Shown here: one piece after another, positions 17,566 to 25,555 of the stretch | Layout of the letters: the number at the start of each line of letters is the position of its first letter | Position numbering within the stretch: the stretch's first letter is position 1 | Source of the DNA: Ascidiimonas sp046199005 | Lineage (GTDB): Bacteria; Bacteroidota; Bacteroidia; Flavobacteriales; Flavobacteriaceae | Reading direction: 5' to 3' | Assembly (NCBI GenBank): GCA_046199005.1 | Contig: CP176050.1 | Coordinates: 186,001 to 250,000, forward strand | Length of the DNA stretch: 64,000 nt | Made by a program: the position numbers and the translations under genes | The notes under the pieces: generated by a model | Databases searched by the model: none | Told to the model about the DNA's origin: nothing | What the model saw: only the letters and a program-made list of their open reading frames with translations

Positions 17566-18882
17566 ATGGAATTGAAAGACAAACTGGTATCATCATTCAT
17601 GGCCTTTGAAGAAAAGGTTGATATAGATTCATCAGTGCATGAAATGAGATCTGAAGCGATCGAGGTATTTGAGAAAAACGGATTTCCAACAAAGAAAGAT
17701 GAAGCATGGAAGTATACTTCACTAAAAAGCTTGCTTAAGAATAATTACAGCGTTTTTCCAAAAAAAGAGTCGGCATTAGACTTCAAAGATGTCAAGCGTT
17801 ATTTTATACACGATATAGACTCCTATAAAGTAGTTTTCATAGATGGCATCTATAGCTCTCATCTTTCAGAAACTACCCATGAAGGTATAGATGTTTGCTT
17901 AATGAGTGCGGCGCTCAGCAAACCTAAATATAAAGCTACCATTGATAGGTATTTTAACAAGGTCGCTAGGAAAGACGATAGCTTAACCTCGTTAAATACT
18001 GCATTTTCATACGAAGGTGCTTACATTAAAATCCCAAAAGGGAAGGTTGCTGAGAAGCCTATTCAAATTGTTCACTTTTCAACCGGTAATGAGTCGGCTA
18101 TCATGCTTCAGCCAAGAAACCTTATTGTAGTTGAAGAAAATGCCAATGTACAGATCATAGAACGGCATCAGAGTCTTACCAGCAATGAAGTTCTGACAAA
18201 TGCAGTCACCGAAATTTTTGTAGGTAAATCCGGTTTGGTTGATTACTATAAAATCCAGAACGATTTGGTATCTGCCTCCTTAATTGATAACACATATATT
18301 TCTCAGGATCAAAAGAGTAATGCAAGTGTACATACATTTTCTTTTGGCGGTTCTATAACGCGTAACAACCTTAATTTTTATCATAAGGGAGAACATATAG
18401 AATCTACTCTTAAAGGGATAACGATCATAGGAGGGAAACAGCATGTTGACCATCATACATTGGTGCATCATTCACAGCCTAACTGTGAAAGTCATCAGGA
18501 TTATAAAGGTATTTACGGAGAAAGAAGTACAGGTGTATTCAATGGAAAGGTTTTTGTAGATAAGATAGCCCAGAAAACAAATGCTTTTCAACAAAATAAC
18601 AACATACTTTTAGACGACAAAGCGACAATAAATACGAAACCGCAATTGGAGATTTTTGCTGACGATGTAAAATGTTCGCATGGATGTACCATTGGGCAGT
18701 TAGATGATGATGCCATGTTTTATATGCGTTCCAGAGGAATCCCTGAGAAAGAGGCGAAAGCTCTTTTGATGTATGCATTCGCAAACAATGTTTTGGAGAG
18801 TGTTAAAATACCTCAGGTCAAAAGTAGAATTAATAAGTTAATCGCTAATAAGCTCGGGGTAAATTTAGGTTTCGATCTGTAA
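17566..18882 (+). CDS. sufD: Fe-S cluster assembly protein SufD
   Basis: A 438-residue partner of SufB in the SufBC2D scaffold. The N-terminal helical region contains KKDEAWKYTSLKSLL, the usual SufD entry motif. The beta-helix carries HHSQPNCESHQDYKGIYG and the late CSHGCTIGQLDDDAMFYMRSRG motif. Its stop abuts, with no gap, the stop of the convergent serine hydrolase. Confidence 0.96.
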   Translation: MELKDKLVSSFMAFEEKVDIDSSVHEMRSEAIEVFEKNGFPTKKDEAWKYTSLKSLLKNNYSVFPKKESALDFKDVKRYFIHDIDSYKVVFIDGIYSSHLSETTHEGIDVCLMSAALSKPKYKATIDRYFNKVARKDDSLTSLNTAFSYEGAYIKIPKGKVAEKPIQIVHFSTGNESAIMLQPRNLIVVEENANVQIIERHQSLTSNEVLTNAVTEIFVGKSGLVDYYKIQNDLVSASLIDNTYISQDQKSNASVHTFSFGGSITRNNLNFYHKGEHIESTLKGITIIGGKQHVDHHTLVHHSQPNCESHQDYKGIYGERSTGVFNGKVFVDKIAQKTNAFQQNNNILLDDKATINTKPQLEIFADDVKCSHGCTIGQLDDDAMFYMRSRGIPEKEAKALLMYAFANNVLESVKIPQVKSRINKLIANKLGVNLGFDL

Positions 18883-20226
18883 TTAAGGGTTTTTAACAGA
18901 GGCTAAAATATTTTTTAGAAAATCATTAAAGTCAATATTTGATAACCCTAAGCGTACCACAACCATATCATGGGATGGTATAATAAAAACCCGTTGACCT
19001 TGAAAACCGTCTGCATAAAAGATATTTTCAGGCACATCGGGCATTTTTTTACCTTGATTTAGCCAAAAATGTGCCCCATAGTTTTTCCTAGAATTAGGAG
19101 CCGGTGTTGTCACGTAAGACACCCACTCAGGATTGAATAGTTGCGCTCCATTCCAGTTGCCTTCATGCAGGTACAACAGTCCGAATCTAGCCCAGTCCCT
19201 TGCATTTCCCCACCCATAAGAGGAGCCTACATAATTTCCTTTAAGATCAGCTTCTAAAATCATACTATGCATTCCTATTTTATCTATCAATGCAGAATAC
19301 GGAAAATCCAAATACTCTTGATGATGACCAAACTGATCTCTTAAAATACCAGAAAGTAAATTACTTGTTCCTGAAGAGTAGTTCCAGATCTCACCAGGTT
19401 TTGCTATAGCTTCTTTGTGTACCTGCGCTTCGGTCATATCACTCTCCAGAAATAGCATTTTTGTGACATCACTTATGGTACCATAATCTTCATCCCATGC
19501 CAAACCACTATTCATTTGAAGGAGGTCGTTAATAGTAATCCGGGCACGATCATCACCAACCCATTCTTTCACCGGAGCCGTATCTTCTACTGAAATTTTC
19601 CCCTGCTTCTGTAGTATTCCATAAAGTGTACTGATAATACTTTTGGTCATAGACCAGCCTAGAAAAACAGAATTTTTATCGAAGCCAGTAGCATATTTTT
19701 CGGCGATCAGGTGATCTTTATATAGCACAAGAACTGCTCTGGTTTGCTTAATTTTTTCATTCTCTTCATCATCAAACGCATTTATAACAGCCTTCTCCAA
19801 CAGCTTATAATTAACTTCCGGAAACAAAGTGTCAATGGGCTTACCGGTGCCATAGGGGTAGGGAATAGAGTCCTTGCTTAAGAAGCTTCTTGAAGGGATT
19901 AAATAGTTCTGGTTTTCTACATAATCATTATTGATGAGCACACTACCTAGACCCTCCCTGTAAATAGCAGTTCGCTCTAAGAGACCAAATACAGAAGCGC
20001 TTGCTTTTTTTGCACTTAAATCTACCCGATCTTTTGCAAGGTTTACCGGGCCAAAGGCATTATCAGTAGTATCTGTCAAAGCCAGGCTACGGTTTGCTAA
20101 GAAAACTGAAGAACTCGTGTTTTTTGCAGAATATCCTGAGATAATATTCAGTTTCGGATAATTATAAATAATTGCGATCGCGACAACGATCACGAATAAA
20201 AGGAGTAGTCTATTTACTAGCTTCAT
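18883..20226 (-). CDS. Membrane-anchored serine hydrolase, class C beta-lactamase family
   Basis: A 447-residue protein with an N-terminal transmembrane segment (about 5-22) and a periplasmic beta-lactamase/transpeptidase-like domain. The SxxK motif is SMTK in GWSMTKSIIS. The second motif is YSSG in WNYSSGTSN, and LAWDEDYG follows the usual MNSGL segment. Substrates of this family (peptidoglycan, esters, D-amino peptides) cannot be told from sequence. It lies in reverse orientation between sufD and sufS, splitting the SUF locus. A shorter paralogue is at 32378-33544. Confidence 0.88.
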   Translation of the reverse strand: MKLVNRLLLLFVIVVAIAIIYNYPKLNIISGYSAKNTSSSVFLANRSLALTDTTDNAFGPVNLAKDRVDLSAKKASASVFGLLERTAIYREGLGSVLINNDYVENQNYLIPSRSFLSKDSIPYPYGTGKPIDTLFPEVNYKLLEKAVINAFDDEENEKIKQTRAVLVLYKDHLIAEKYATGFDKNSVFLGWSMTKSIISTLYGILQKQGKISVEDTAPVKEWVGDDRARITINDLLQMNSGLAWDEDYGTISDVTKMLFLESDMTEAQVHKEAIAKPGEIWNYSSGTSNLLSGILRDQFGHHQEYLDFPYSALIDKIGMHSMILEADLKGNYVGSSYGWGNARDWARFGLLYLHEGNWNGAQLFNPEWVSYVTTPAPNSRKNYGAHFWLNQGKKMPDVPENIFYADGFQGQRVFIIPSHDMVVVRLGLSNIDFNDFLKNILASVKNP

Positions 20227-20254
20227 AGCGCGTTGTATTTAGTACAAAACCATT

Positions 20255-20262
20255 CAAATATA
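20255..20262 (-). promoter_or_regulatory. -7 element of the inverted serine hydrolase
   Basis: Perfect TATATTTG on the minus strand, 29 bases before the ATG at 20226. No TTG at the expected distance. Confidence 0.4.
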
Positions 20263-20287
20263 CCAAAATAAGCACAGAAATAGTTAG

Positions 20288-20295
20288 TACCTTTG
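20288..20295 (+). promoter_or_regulatory. -7 element of sufS
   Basis: Perfect TACCTTTG, 25 bases before the sufS ATG. It indicates that sufS has its own promoter, as expected because an inverted gene separates it from sufD. No -33 TTG is seen. Confidence 0.5.
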
Positions 20296-20319
20296 CAGTC
20301 TTAAAAGCAGTTATGAACT

Positions 20320-21534
20320 ATGTTGGATGTACAAAAAATAAGAGAAGATTTTCCTATTCTTAAGAGAAAAGTAAATGGTTACCCCTTGGTATATCTAGAC
20401 AACGCCGCTACTTCGCAAACGCCTCAACAGGTAATAGACGTAATTGTAGATTATTATGCTAACTACAATGCAAATATTCACAGAGGGGTGCATGCGTTGT
20501 CCCAGGAAGCTACAGATGCTTACGAAAATGCGCGCAAGAAAATCCAGGAACATTTTAATGCTGCGAAATCTCATGAGATTATCTTTACTTCTGGAACAAC
20601 TCATGGAATTAATGTTGTCGCTAATGGCTTTGCCTCATTCCTATCAAAAGGCGACGAGGTGATTGTTTCGGCACTGGAACATCATTCTAACATCGTACCC
20701 TGGCAGATGCTATGTGAACGCACAGGTGCACATATGAAGGTGATTCCGATGAATACAAACGGAGAACTTCTCATGGATGTATATGAAGAGCTCCTTTCTG
20801 ACAGAACAAAACTGGTTTTTTGCAATCATATTTCGAACGCATTAGGTACGATTAACCCTATCAAAGAAATTATTGAACAAGCACACAATGTGGGAGCAGC
20901 AGTGCTTATTGATGGAGCACAGGCAGTGCCTCATATAAAAACAGATTTACAAAAGCTTAATGTTGACTTTTATGTAGCTTCGGCACATAAAATGTGCGGT
21001 CCCACGGGTATTGGAATGCTTTACGGAAAAGAAGAATGGCTCAATAAGCTGCCCCCTTATCAGGGAGGAGGTGAGATGATTGCTGAGGTTACCTTTGAAA
21101 AAACAACTTACGCAGGATTACCTCATAAATTTGAAGCAGGTACGCCTAATGTTTGTGGGGGGATTGCTTTTGGTGCTGCGTTAGATTATATGAATAATCT
21201 TGGTTTTGAGGAAATAGCAGCTTATGAAAACGAACTTCTTGAATATGCTACAGCTCAATTATTAGAAATAGAAGGTCTCAGAATATACGGTATGGCTAGC
21301 CAGAAGACATCTGTAATATCCTTTAATTTAGAAGGAATACACCCGTACGATGTAGGAACGATCGTAGATAAATTGGGTATTGCAGTTCGCACTGGTCATC
21401 ACTGCGCGCAACCGATCATGGATTACTATAAAATCCCTGGAACTATCCGGGCAAGTTTTTCGTTTTACAATACAAAAGAAGAGGTTCATTCGCTGGTTGC
21501 TGCCATAAAAAAAGCTAAAATGATGCTTTCTTAG
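20320..21534 (+). CDS. sufS: Cysteine desulfurase SufS
   Basis: A PLP enzyme removing sulfur from cysteine as a Cys-bound persulfide, handed to SufE. The 404 residues include the PLP lysine Lys224 in SAHKMCGPTG and the catalytic Cys362 in RTGHHCAQP, on the short loop of the SufS (group II) type. SGTTHGIN near residue 91 and DGAQAVPH near 198 complete the cofactor site. A strong terminator follows at 21551-21578, so sufE is separate. Confidence 0.97.
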   Translation: MLDVQKIREDFPILKRKVNGYPLVYLDNAATSQTPQQVIDVIVDYYANYNANIHRGVHALSQEATDAYENARKKIQEHFNAAKSHEIIFTSGTTHGINVVANGFASFLSKGDEVIVSALEHHSNIVPWQMLCERTGAHMKVIPMNTNGELLMDVYEELLSDRTKLVFCNHISNALGTINPIKEIIEQAHNVGAAVLIDGAQAVPHIKTDLQKLNVDFYVASAHKMCGPTGIGMLYGKEEWLNKLPPYQGGGEMIAEVTFEKTTYAGLPHKFEAGTPNVCGGIAFGAALDYMNNLGFEEIAAYENELLEYATAQLLEIEGLRIYGMASQKTSVISFNLEGIHPYDVGTIVDKLGIAVRTGHHCAQPIMDYYKIPGTIRASFSFYNTKEEVHSLVAAIKKAKMMLS

Positions 21535-21550
21535 CAAAGCTGTAAGCTCT

Positions 21551-21578
21551 CAAAAGCCCCGTTTTGCGGGGTTTTTTT
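21551..21578 (+). terminator. Rho-independent terminator after sufS
   Basis: CCCCG (21557-21561) pairs with CGGGG (21567-21571) around a 5-base loop, flanked by A-rich and T-rich runs that lengthen the stem and end in seven T residues. Confidence 0.85.
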
Positions 21579-21631
21579 CGTTTTCATCAAAACTTTAACA
21601 TTACCATTTGTCTAAAAAAACTAACAATACG

Positions 21632-21661
21632 TTAACAATTTGTTAATTTTTTATATATTCG
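21632..21661 (+). promoter_or_regulatory. Promoter and 15-base palindrome upstream of the M43 protease gene
   Basis: TTAACAA-T-TTGTTAA (21632-21646) is a perfect palindrome eight bases before a -7-like TATATTCG (21654-21661, one mismatch). It occupies the -33 region, suggesting repressor or activator control. Confidence 0.4.
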
Positions 21662-21693
21662 GCTGCGAAAAAAATAACCAAAACTTTATTTAC

Positions 21694-22731
21694 ATGAAAA
21701 AAATTTTTCTAAGCATGGCAGCTGTTGCTATGATCTTTGCTTCTTGCTCTGATGAAGCAAAAACAGAAAATGACGACACTATTCAAGCTATGGAATTGGA
21801 TGAAAGTGTTAAAAACAGTTTTTCCAGAAGTTGCGAGTCTATGGGTGTTCTGGATAGACAGTTGGCCAACGACCCCATGTTGGCGATTAAAATGGCCGAA
21901 ATTGAAAAACACGGCTATGAATACGCACAGCGTGTAGCCGGTAAAAAAGGCGGCAATGGCAATGGCGGCGGCGGAGGCGGCGGAGAAGATCCAACTCCGG
22001 ACAACCTTGGGACCATTAATATTCCGGTAGTAGTTCACGTAATTTATAGTAATGCTAATGAGAATATCAGTGATGCACAGATCAATTCTCAAATAGCAGT
22101 CTTAAATGCAGATTTTAATAAAACTAATTCAGATGTAAATCAAGTTCCATCCGAATTTGCTGGAGTAGTTGCGGATGTTGATGTACAGTTCTCTCTGGCA
22201 CAAGTAATAAGAAAGTCTTCTACGAGAACATCCTGGGGAACCAACGATGCGATGAAATCTTCACAAAATGGAGGATCGGATGCGGTTGATACTTCTAAAT
22301 TCCTAAATATTTGGGTATGTAATATAGGAGGCGGAATCCTTGGATATGCACAATTTCCTGGAGGAAATGCTTCTACAGATGGTGTAGTTGTAGGGCCACA
22401 GTTTTTCGGATCTCAAGGATTTTTACAGGCTCCATTTGATAAAGGCCGAACCACTACACACGAAGTGGGTCACTGGTTGAACCTTCGTCATATTTGGGGA
22501 GATGGTAGATGTCGTCAGGATGATTTTGTTGCCGATACACCTTCTTCAGATAGACCAAATTACGGTTGTCCGGCTTATCCAACTCAACATTGTCGTACCA
22601 ATGATATGACGATGAATTACATGGACTATGTAGATGATGCTTGTATGTATATGTTCTCTGAAGGACAAAAATCGAGAATGCGTGCATTATTTACAGCAGG
22701 AGGTGTAAGAGAGAGCTTTATTACCCCTTAA
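21694..22731 (+). CDS. M43 (pappalysin-like) zinc metalloprotease lipoprotein
   Basis: A 345-residue lipoprotein (lipobox FASC, Cys18) of the metzincin class. The zinc motif HEVGHWLNLRH gives His256, His260 and His266, with Glu257 catalytic. The Met-turn is in MNYMDYVDD. A glycine-rich linker (about 85-98) joins the acidic N-terminal tether to the catalytic domain. Cysteine pairs in the C-terminal part fit this family. I start at ATG 21694; an upstream in-frame ATG has no signal-peptide logic. Terminators on both sides make it a single-gene unit between sufS and sufE. Likely role: surface or extracellular proteolysis. Confidence 0.92.
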   Translation: MKKIFLSMAAVAMIFASCSDEAKTENDDTIQAMELDESVKNSFSRSCESMGVLDRQLANDPMLAIKMAEIEKHGYEYAQRVAGKKGGNGNGGGGGGGEDPTPDNLGTINIPVVVHVIYSNANENISDAQINSQIAVLNADFNKTNSDVNQVPSEFAGVVADVDVQFSLAQVIRKSSTRTSWGTNDAMKSSQNGGSDAVDTSKFLNIWVCNIGGGILGYAQFPGGNASTDGVVVGPQFFGSQGFLQAPFDKGRTTTHEVGHWLNLRHIWGDGRCRQDDFVADTPSSDRPNYGCPAYPTQHCRTNDMTMNYMDYVDDACMYMFSEGQKSRMRALFTAGGVRESFITP

Positions 22732-22750
22732 CCTTGATAATTTAATTTAT

Positions 22751-22778
22751 AAAGGCGCCAACATGGCGCCTTTTTTTT
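22751..22778 (+). terminator. Rho-independent terminator after the M43 protease gene
   Basis: AAAGGCGCCA (22751-22760) pairs perfectly with TGGCGCCTTT (22764-22773) around ACA, followed by T residues to 22778. Confidence 0.88.
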
Positions 22779-22810
22779 GTAATATTATACTTCATATAAA
22801 ATGCCATATC

Positions 22811-23233
22811 ATGAAACTCCTATTAATATTTCTAACCTTACTATCATACAAGGGTTGCGCGCAAACCGAAAATACCGAAATCACTTATAATGCTGCTTCC
22901 AGAGGCTTTTACTACAACGTTGTGGTAAATAAAGATAATATTACAGTACAAAAAACCCGTGGAAGTGAAAAGGGGATGAAAATGGAAGTTGATAAAGCAA
23001 AATGGGAAGAAATATCCGGGATGTTAAAGTCCATTGAAATTGCAGAAATGGAAAATCTTAAATCGGATAGTTCCAAAAGTCAGGTAGATGCCGCTGCTAT
23101 TGCCAATCTGCAAGTAAAACTTGATGATGAAAATGTGCACACTGCAACTTTTGATCATGGCAATCCACCAGAAGAGCTTAAGGCATTGGTAAATGCAATT
23201 CTTTCATTGGCAGAAACTGTTGAAAAGCAGTAA
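22811..23233 (+). CDS. Small secreted protein or lipoprotein, unknown function (140 aa)
   Basis: Starts at ATG 22811, giving signal MKLLLIFLTLLSYKGC with a possible but imperfect lipobox (YKGC, Cys16). An in-frame ATG at 22763 lies inside the preceding terminator and is rejected. The mature part is a compact mixed alpha/beta domain with a KWEEISGMLKSIEIAEM helix. No family motif is recognised. It ends 31 bases before sufE, and the sufE promoter overlaps its last codons. Confidence 0.75.
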   Translation: MKLLLIFLTLLSYKGCAQTENTEITYNAASRGFYYNVVVNKDNITVQKTRGSEKGMKMEVDKAKWEEISGMLKSIEIAEMENLKSDSSKSQVDAAAIANLQVKLDDENVHTATFDHGNPPEELKALVNAILSLAETVEKQ

Positions 23234-23250
23234 TACTTGTTGTATTTTTG
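23220..23250 (+). promoter_or_regulatory. Promoter of the sufE operon
   Basis: TTG (23220-23222), a 20-base spacer and a perfect -7 TATTTTTG (23243-23250), 14 bases before sufE. It overlaps the end of the preceding gene. Confidence 0.65.
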
Positions 23251-23264
23251 CATAAAATTGAAAC

Positions 23265-23687
23265 ATGACGATACAAGAGATACAGCAAGAAATTGTTGAC
23301 GAGTTTTCGATGTTTGACGATTGGATGCAGCGTTATGAGTACATGATCGAATTGGGCAAATCGTTACCGTTAATTGATGAAGAATACAAAACAGATGAGC
23401 ACATTATAAAAGGCTGTCAAAGTAAGGTATGGGTTCATGCCGATCTCGAAGGAGATAAATTAGCTTTTACTGCAGACAGTGATGCAATTATTACAAAAGG
23501 AATAATTGCTATTTTAATTCGTGCCTTTTCAAATCAAAAACCGGCAGATATTATTGCTGCCGATACTTCTTTCATAGATGAAATTGGATTGAAAGAACAC
23601 CTTTCTCCCACCCGGGCCAATGGTCTTGTAAGTATGATTAAACAGCTTAAACTTTATGCAGTAGCATATCAAACTCAACTAAATTAA
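23265..23687 (+). CDS. sufE: Sulfur acceptor protein SufE
   Basis: Accepts persulfide sulfur from SufS and delivers it to SufB. The 140 residues show the SufE core with acceptor Cys51 in IKGCQSKVW and the C-terminal LSPTRANGLVSMI motif. It heads a run of three tightly spaced genes (gaps of 8 and -1 bases). Confidence 0.96.
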   Translation: MTIQEIQQEIVDEFSMFDDWMQRYEYMIELGKSLPLIDEEYKTDEHIIKGCQSKVWVHADLEGDKLAFTADSDAIITKGIIAILIRAFSNQKPADIIAADTSFIDEIGLKEHLSPTRANGLVSMIKQLKLYAVAYQTQLN

Positions 23688-23695
23688 TAAGCATT

Positions 23696-24022
23696 ATGTC
23701 TGAAACAACGGTAAATACAAATGAGTTGGGTGAAAAAATAGTAAGAGTACTCAAAAGCATATATGATCCCGAGATCCCGGTAGATATTTATGAATTGGGA
23801 CTCATATATGACGTGTTCGTAAATGAAGATTACGACGTTAAGATTCTTATGACACTCACTACTCCCAACTGTCCCGTAGCAGAAACGCTTCCGGTAGAAG
23901 TAGAAGAAAAGGTAAAATCTTTAGATATGATCAAATCTGCCGAAGTAGAAATTACTTTTGACCCACCCTGGAGTCAGGATTTGATGAGTGAAGAAGCAAA
24001 GTTAGAATTGGGACTATTGTAA
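23696..24022 (+). CDS. MIP18/DUF59-family Fe-S assembly factor (SufT/PaaD-like)
   Basis: A 108-residue protein of the DUF59 family, which acts in cluster maturation or transfer. The core has YDPEIPVDIYELGLIYDV, a single conserved Cys in TTPNCPVAE, and DPPWSQDLM near the C-terminus. Its last base is shared with the DUF2480 start codon. Bacteroidota SUF operons commonly carry this gene after sufE. Confidence 0.92.
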   Translation: MSETTVNTNELGEKIVRVLKSIYDPEIPVDIYELGLIYDVFVNEDYDVKILMTLTTPNCPVAETLPVEVEEKVKSLDMIKSAEVEITFDPPWSQDLMSEEAKLELGLL

Positions 24023-24528
24023 TGGATGATAAAATCGTTAACAGAGTTGCACAAAGCAAGCTGGTTACTTTTGACCTGGAAGATTACTATCCGGAAGGAG
24101 AACGTATCAGTATTGATATTAAAAAATGGCTCTATGAAGGTTTTGTGCTACGCGAAAAAGATTTTAGAGAAGCAGCAAAATCTCATGATTGGGAAATGTA
24201 TACCGATGCCTATGTAGCTTTAAACTGTACCTCCGATGCCATTATACCTTCGTGGGCTTATATGTTATTAAGCACCTATCTTCACAAGTATGCTAAAAAA
24301 GTAGTTATAGGTTCGCTGGAAGATCTGGAAACCAGTATTTATCAAGAGATCATTGAAAAATTAGATCTCACAGGTCTTAAGGATATGCCTGTAATCGTTA
24401 AAGGATGTGCGCACAAACCGGTACCTCCAAATGCATATTTGTTTTTATTGAACAAACTGCAGCCAGTAGCACGAAGTATTATGTATGGAGAGGCGTGTTC
24501 TTCAGTTCCGCTCTTTAAAAAGAAATAA
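24022..24528 (+). CDS. DUF2480 family protein, SUF-operon associated
   Basis: A 168-residue cytoplasmic protein with no signal or membrane segment. It matches the pattern of DUF2480, a Bacteroidota family of unknown function. Cys69 (ALNCTSD), Cys129 (VKGCAHKPVPPNAY) and Cys159 (GEACSS), plus His131, are potential metal or cluster ligands. It overlaps the preceding gene by one base, so expression is coupled to sufE and the DUF59 factor. A role in Fe-S assembly is inferred from context only. Confidence 0.85.
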   Translation: MDDKIVNRVAQSKLVTFDLEDYYPEGERISIDIKKWLYEGFVLREKDFREAAKSHDWEMYTDAYVALNCTSDAIIPSWAYMLLSTYLHKYAKKVVIGSLEDLETSIYQEIIEKLDLTGLKDMPVIVKGCAHKPVPPNAYLFLLNKLQPVARSIMYGEACSSVPLFKKK

Positions 24529-24557
24529 AAGTCCTATAGTTTTGTGATAGAAATTAT

Positions 24558-24585
24558 TTGTTAAGGTAAACTATTTTTATTTTTG
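24558..24585 (+). promoter_or_regulatory. Promoter of the DUF3078 gene
   Basis: TTG (24558-24560), a 17-base spacer and a perfect -7 TATTTTTG (24578-24585), 34 bases before the ATG. Confidence 0.6.
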
Positions 24586-24619
24586 CCCCGTATTTACATT
24601 AAACAAACAAATAATTGAC

Positions 24620-25501
24620 ATGAAAAAATTAGTATTGCTTTTACTTCTTGCAAGTCTTAGTGTCTTCACAACAAATGCTCAAGAAGAAGAAAAAGAACCG
24701 CCAAAAGAAGGTTGGACAACACAAGGTAACATTTCCTTTCTTTTAAATCAAGCTGCGTTTTCTAACTGGATCGCTGGAGGTGAAAATAACGTTTCCGGTA
24801 CTGTTGGACTCAACTACGACTTCAATTATCTTAAAGGTGACTGGACCTGGAACAATAAGATCATAGCCTCTTATGGTTTGGTAAAGACAGAAGGTAGTGA
24901 GTTCGCCAAAAAGACCGATGACCGTTTAGAGATCAACTCTTTACTTGGTAAGAAAGCTAGCGGAAACTGGTATTATTCTGGATTTTTAAATTTTAAAACA
25001 CAATTTGCAAAGGGTTACACTTTTGGTACAGATCCAGTAACCGGAGAAGAAACCAGAACAGAACAAACGAATTTCTTTTCTCCTGCGTATCTTCAATTTG
25101 GCCCAGGCATGTTATGGAAAAAAAGTGATAACCTGTCTGTGAATATAGCACCTGCTACTGCTCGACTAATTTTTGTAAATAGTGACTTTACACTTCCAAA
25201 TGATGCCTATTTTGGTGTAGAAGAGGGTAGTAGTACCAGATTTGAATTAGGCGCATCAATTTCTGCTTATTACAAATTCAATTTAATGGAAAATGTTTCT
25301 TTTGAGAACATCCTTAATTTATATTCTAACTATTTGGAAGATCCTCAGAATGTTGATTTAGATTACCAATTAAACATTGTAATGAAAATAAACAAGTATT
25401 TAAGTACCAACTTAGCGGTACAAACTATTTATGACGACAATGCGATTGGAAGACTTCAGGTGAGACAGGTATTTGGACTCGGAGTTAATTACGGATTCTA
25501 A
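24620..25501 (+). CDS. DUF3078 domain outer-membrane-type protein
   Basis: A 293-residue protein with signal peptide ending at TNAQ. The mature part has alternating hydrophobic strands (LNYDFNYLKGDWTWNNKIIASYG, WYYSGFLNFKTQF, SISAYYKFN) ending in an aromatic-terminated strand FGLGVNYGF, as in outer-membrane beta-barrels. FSNWIAGGENN near residues 44-54 is typical of DUF3078. It closes the SUF-associated region in many Flavobacteriaceae but here has its own promoter. Its function is unknown. Confidence 0.88.
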   Translation: MKKLVLLLLLASLSVFTTNAQEEEKEPPKEGWTTQGNISFLLNQAAFSNWIAGGENNVSGTVGLNYDFNYLKGDWTWNNKIIASYGLVKTEGSEFAKKTDDRLEINSLLGKKASGNWYYSGFLNFKTQFAKGYTFGTDPVTGEETRTEQTNFFSPAYLQFGPGMLWKKSDNLSVNIAPATARLIFVNSDFTLPNDAYFGVEEGSSTRFELGASISAYYKFNLMENVSFENILNLYSNYLEDPQNVDLDYQLNIVMKINKYLSTNLAVQTIYDDNAIGRLQVRQVFGLGVNYGF

Positions 25502-25523
25502 GAAAAAAGAATTATTTGGAAAT

Positions 25524-25555
25524 AAAAAAGGCTCGACATAATCGAGCCTTTTTTT
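25524..25555. terminator. Bidirectional terminator between the DUF3078 gene and hflX
   Basis: AAAAAAGGCTCGA (25524-25536) pairs with TCGAGCCTTTTTT (25542-25554) around CATAA. The A and T tracts make it usable in both directions; it overlaps the hflX stop codon. Confidence 0.85.

Noticed and set aside
22763..22810. Upstream in-frame ATG for the 140-residue small protein
   Set aside because: It lies inside the perfect terminator hairpin of the M43 gene, while ATG 22811 opens directly into a signal peptide.
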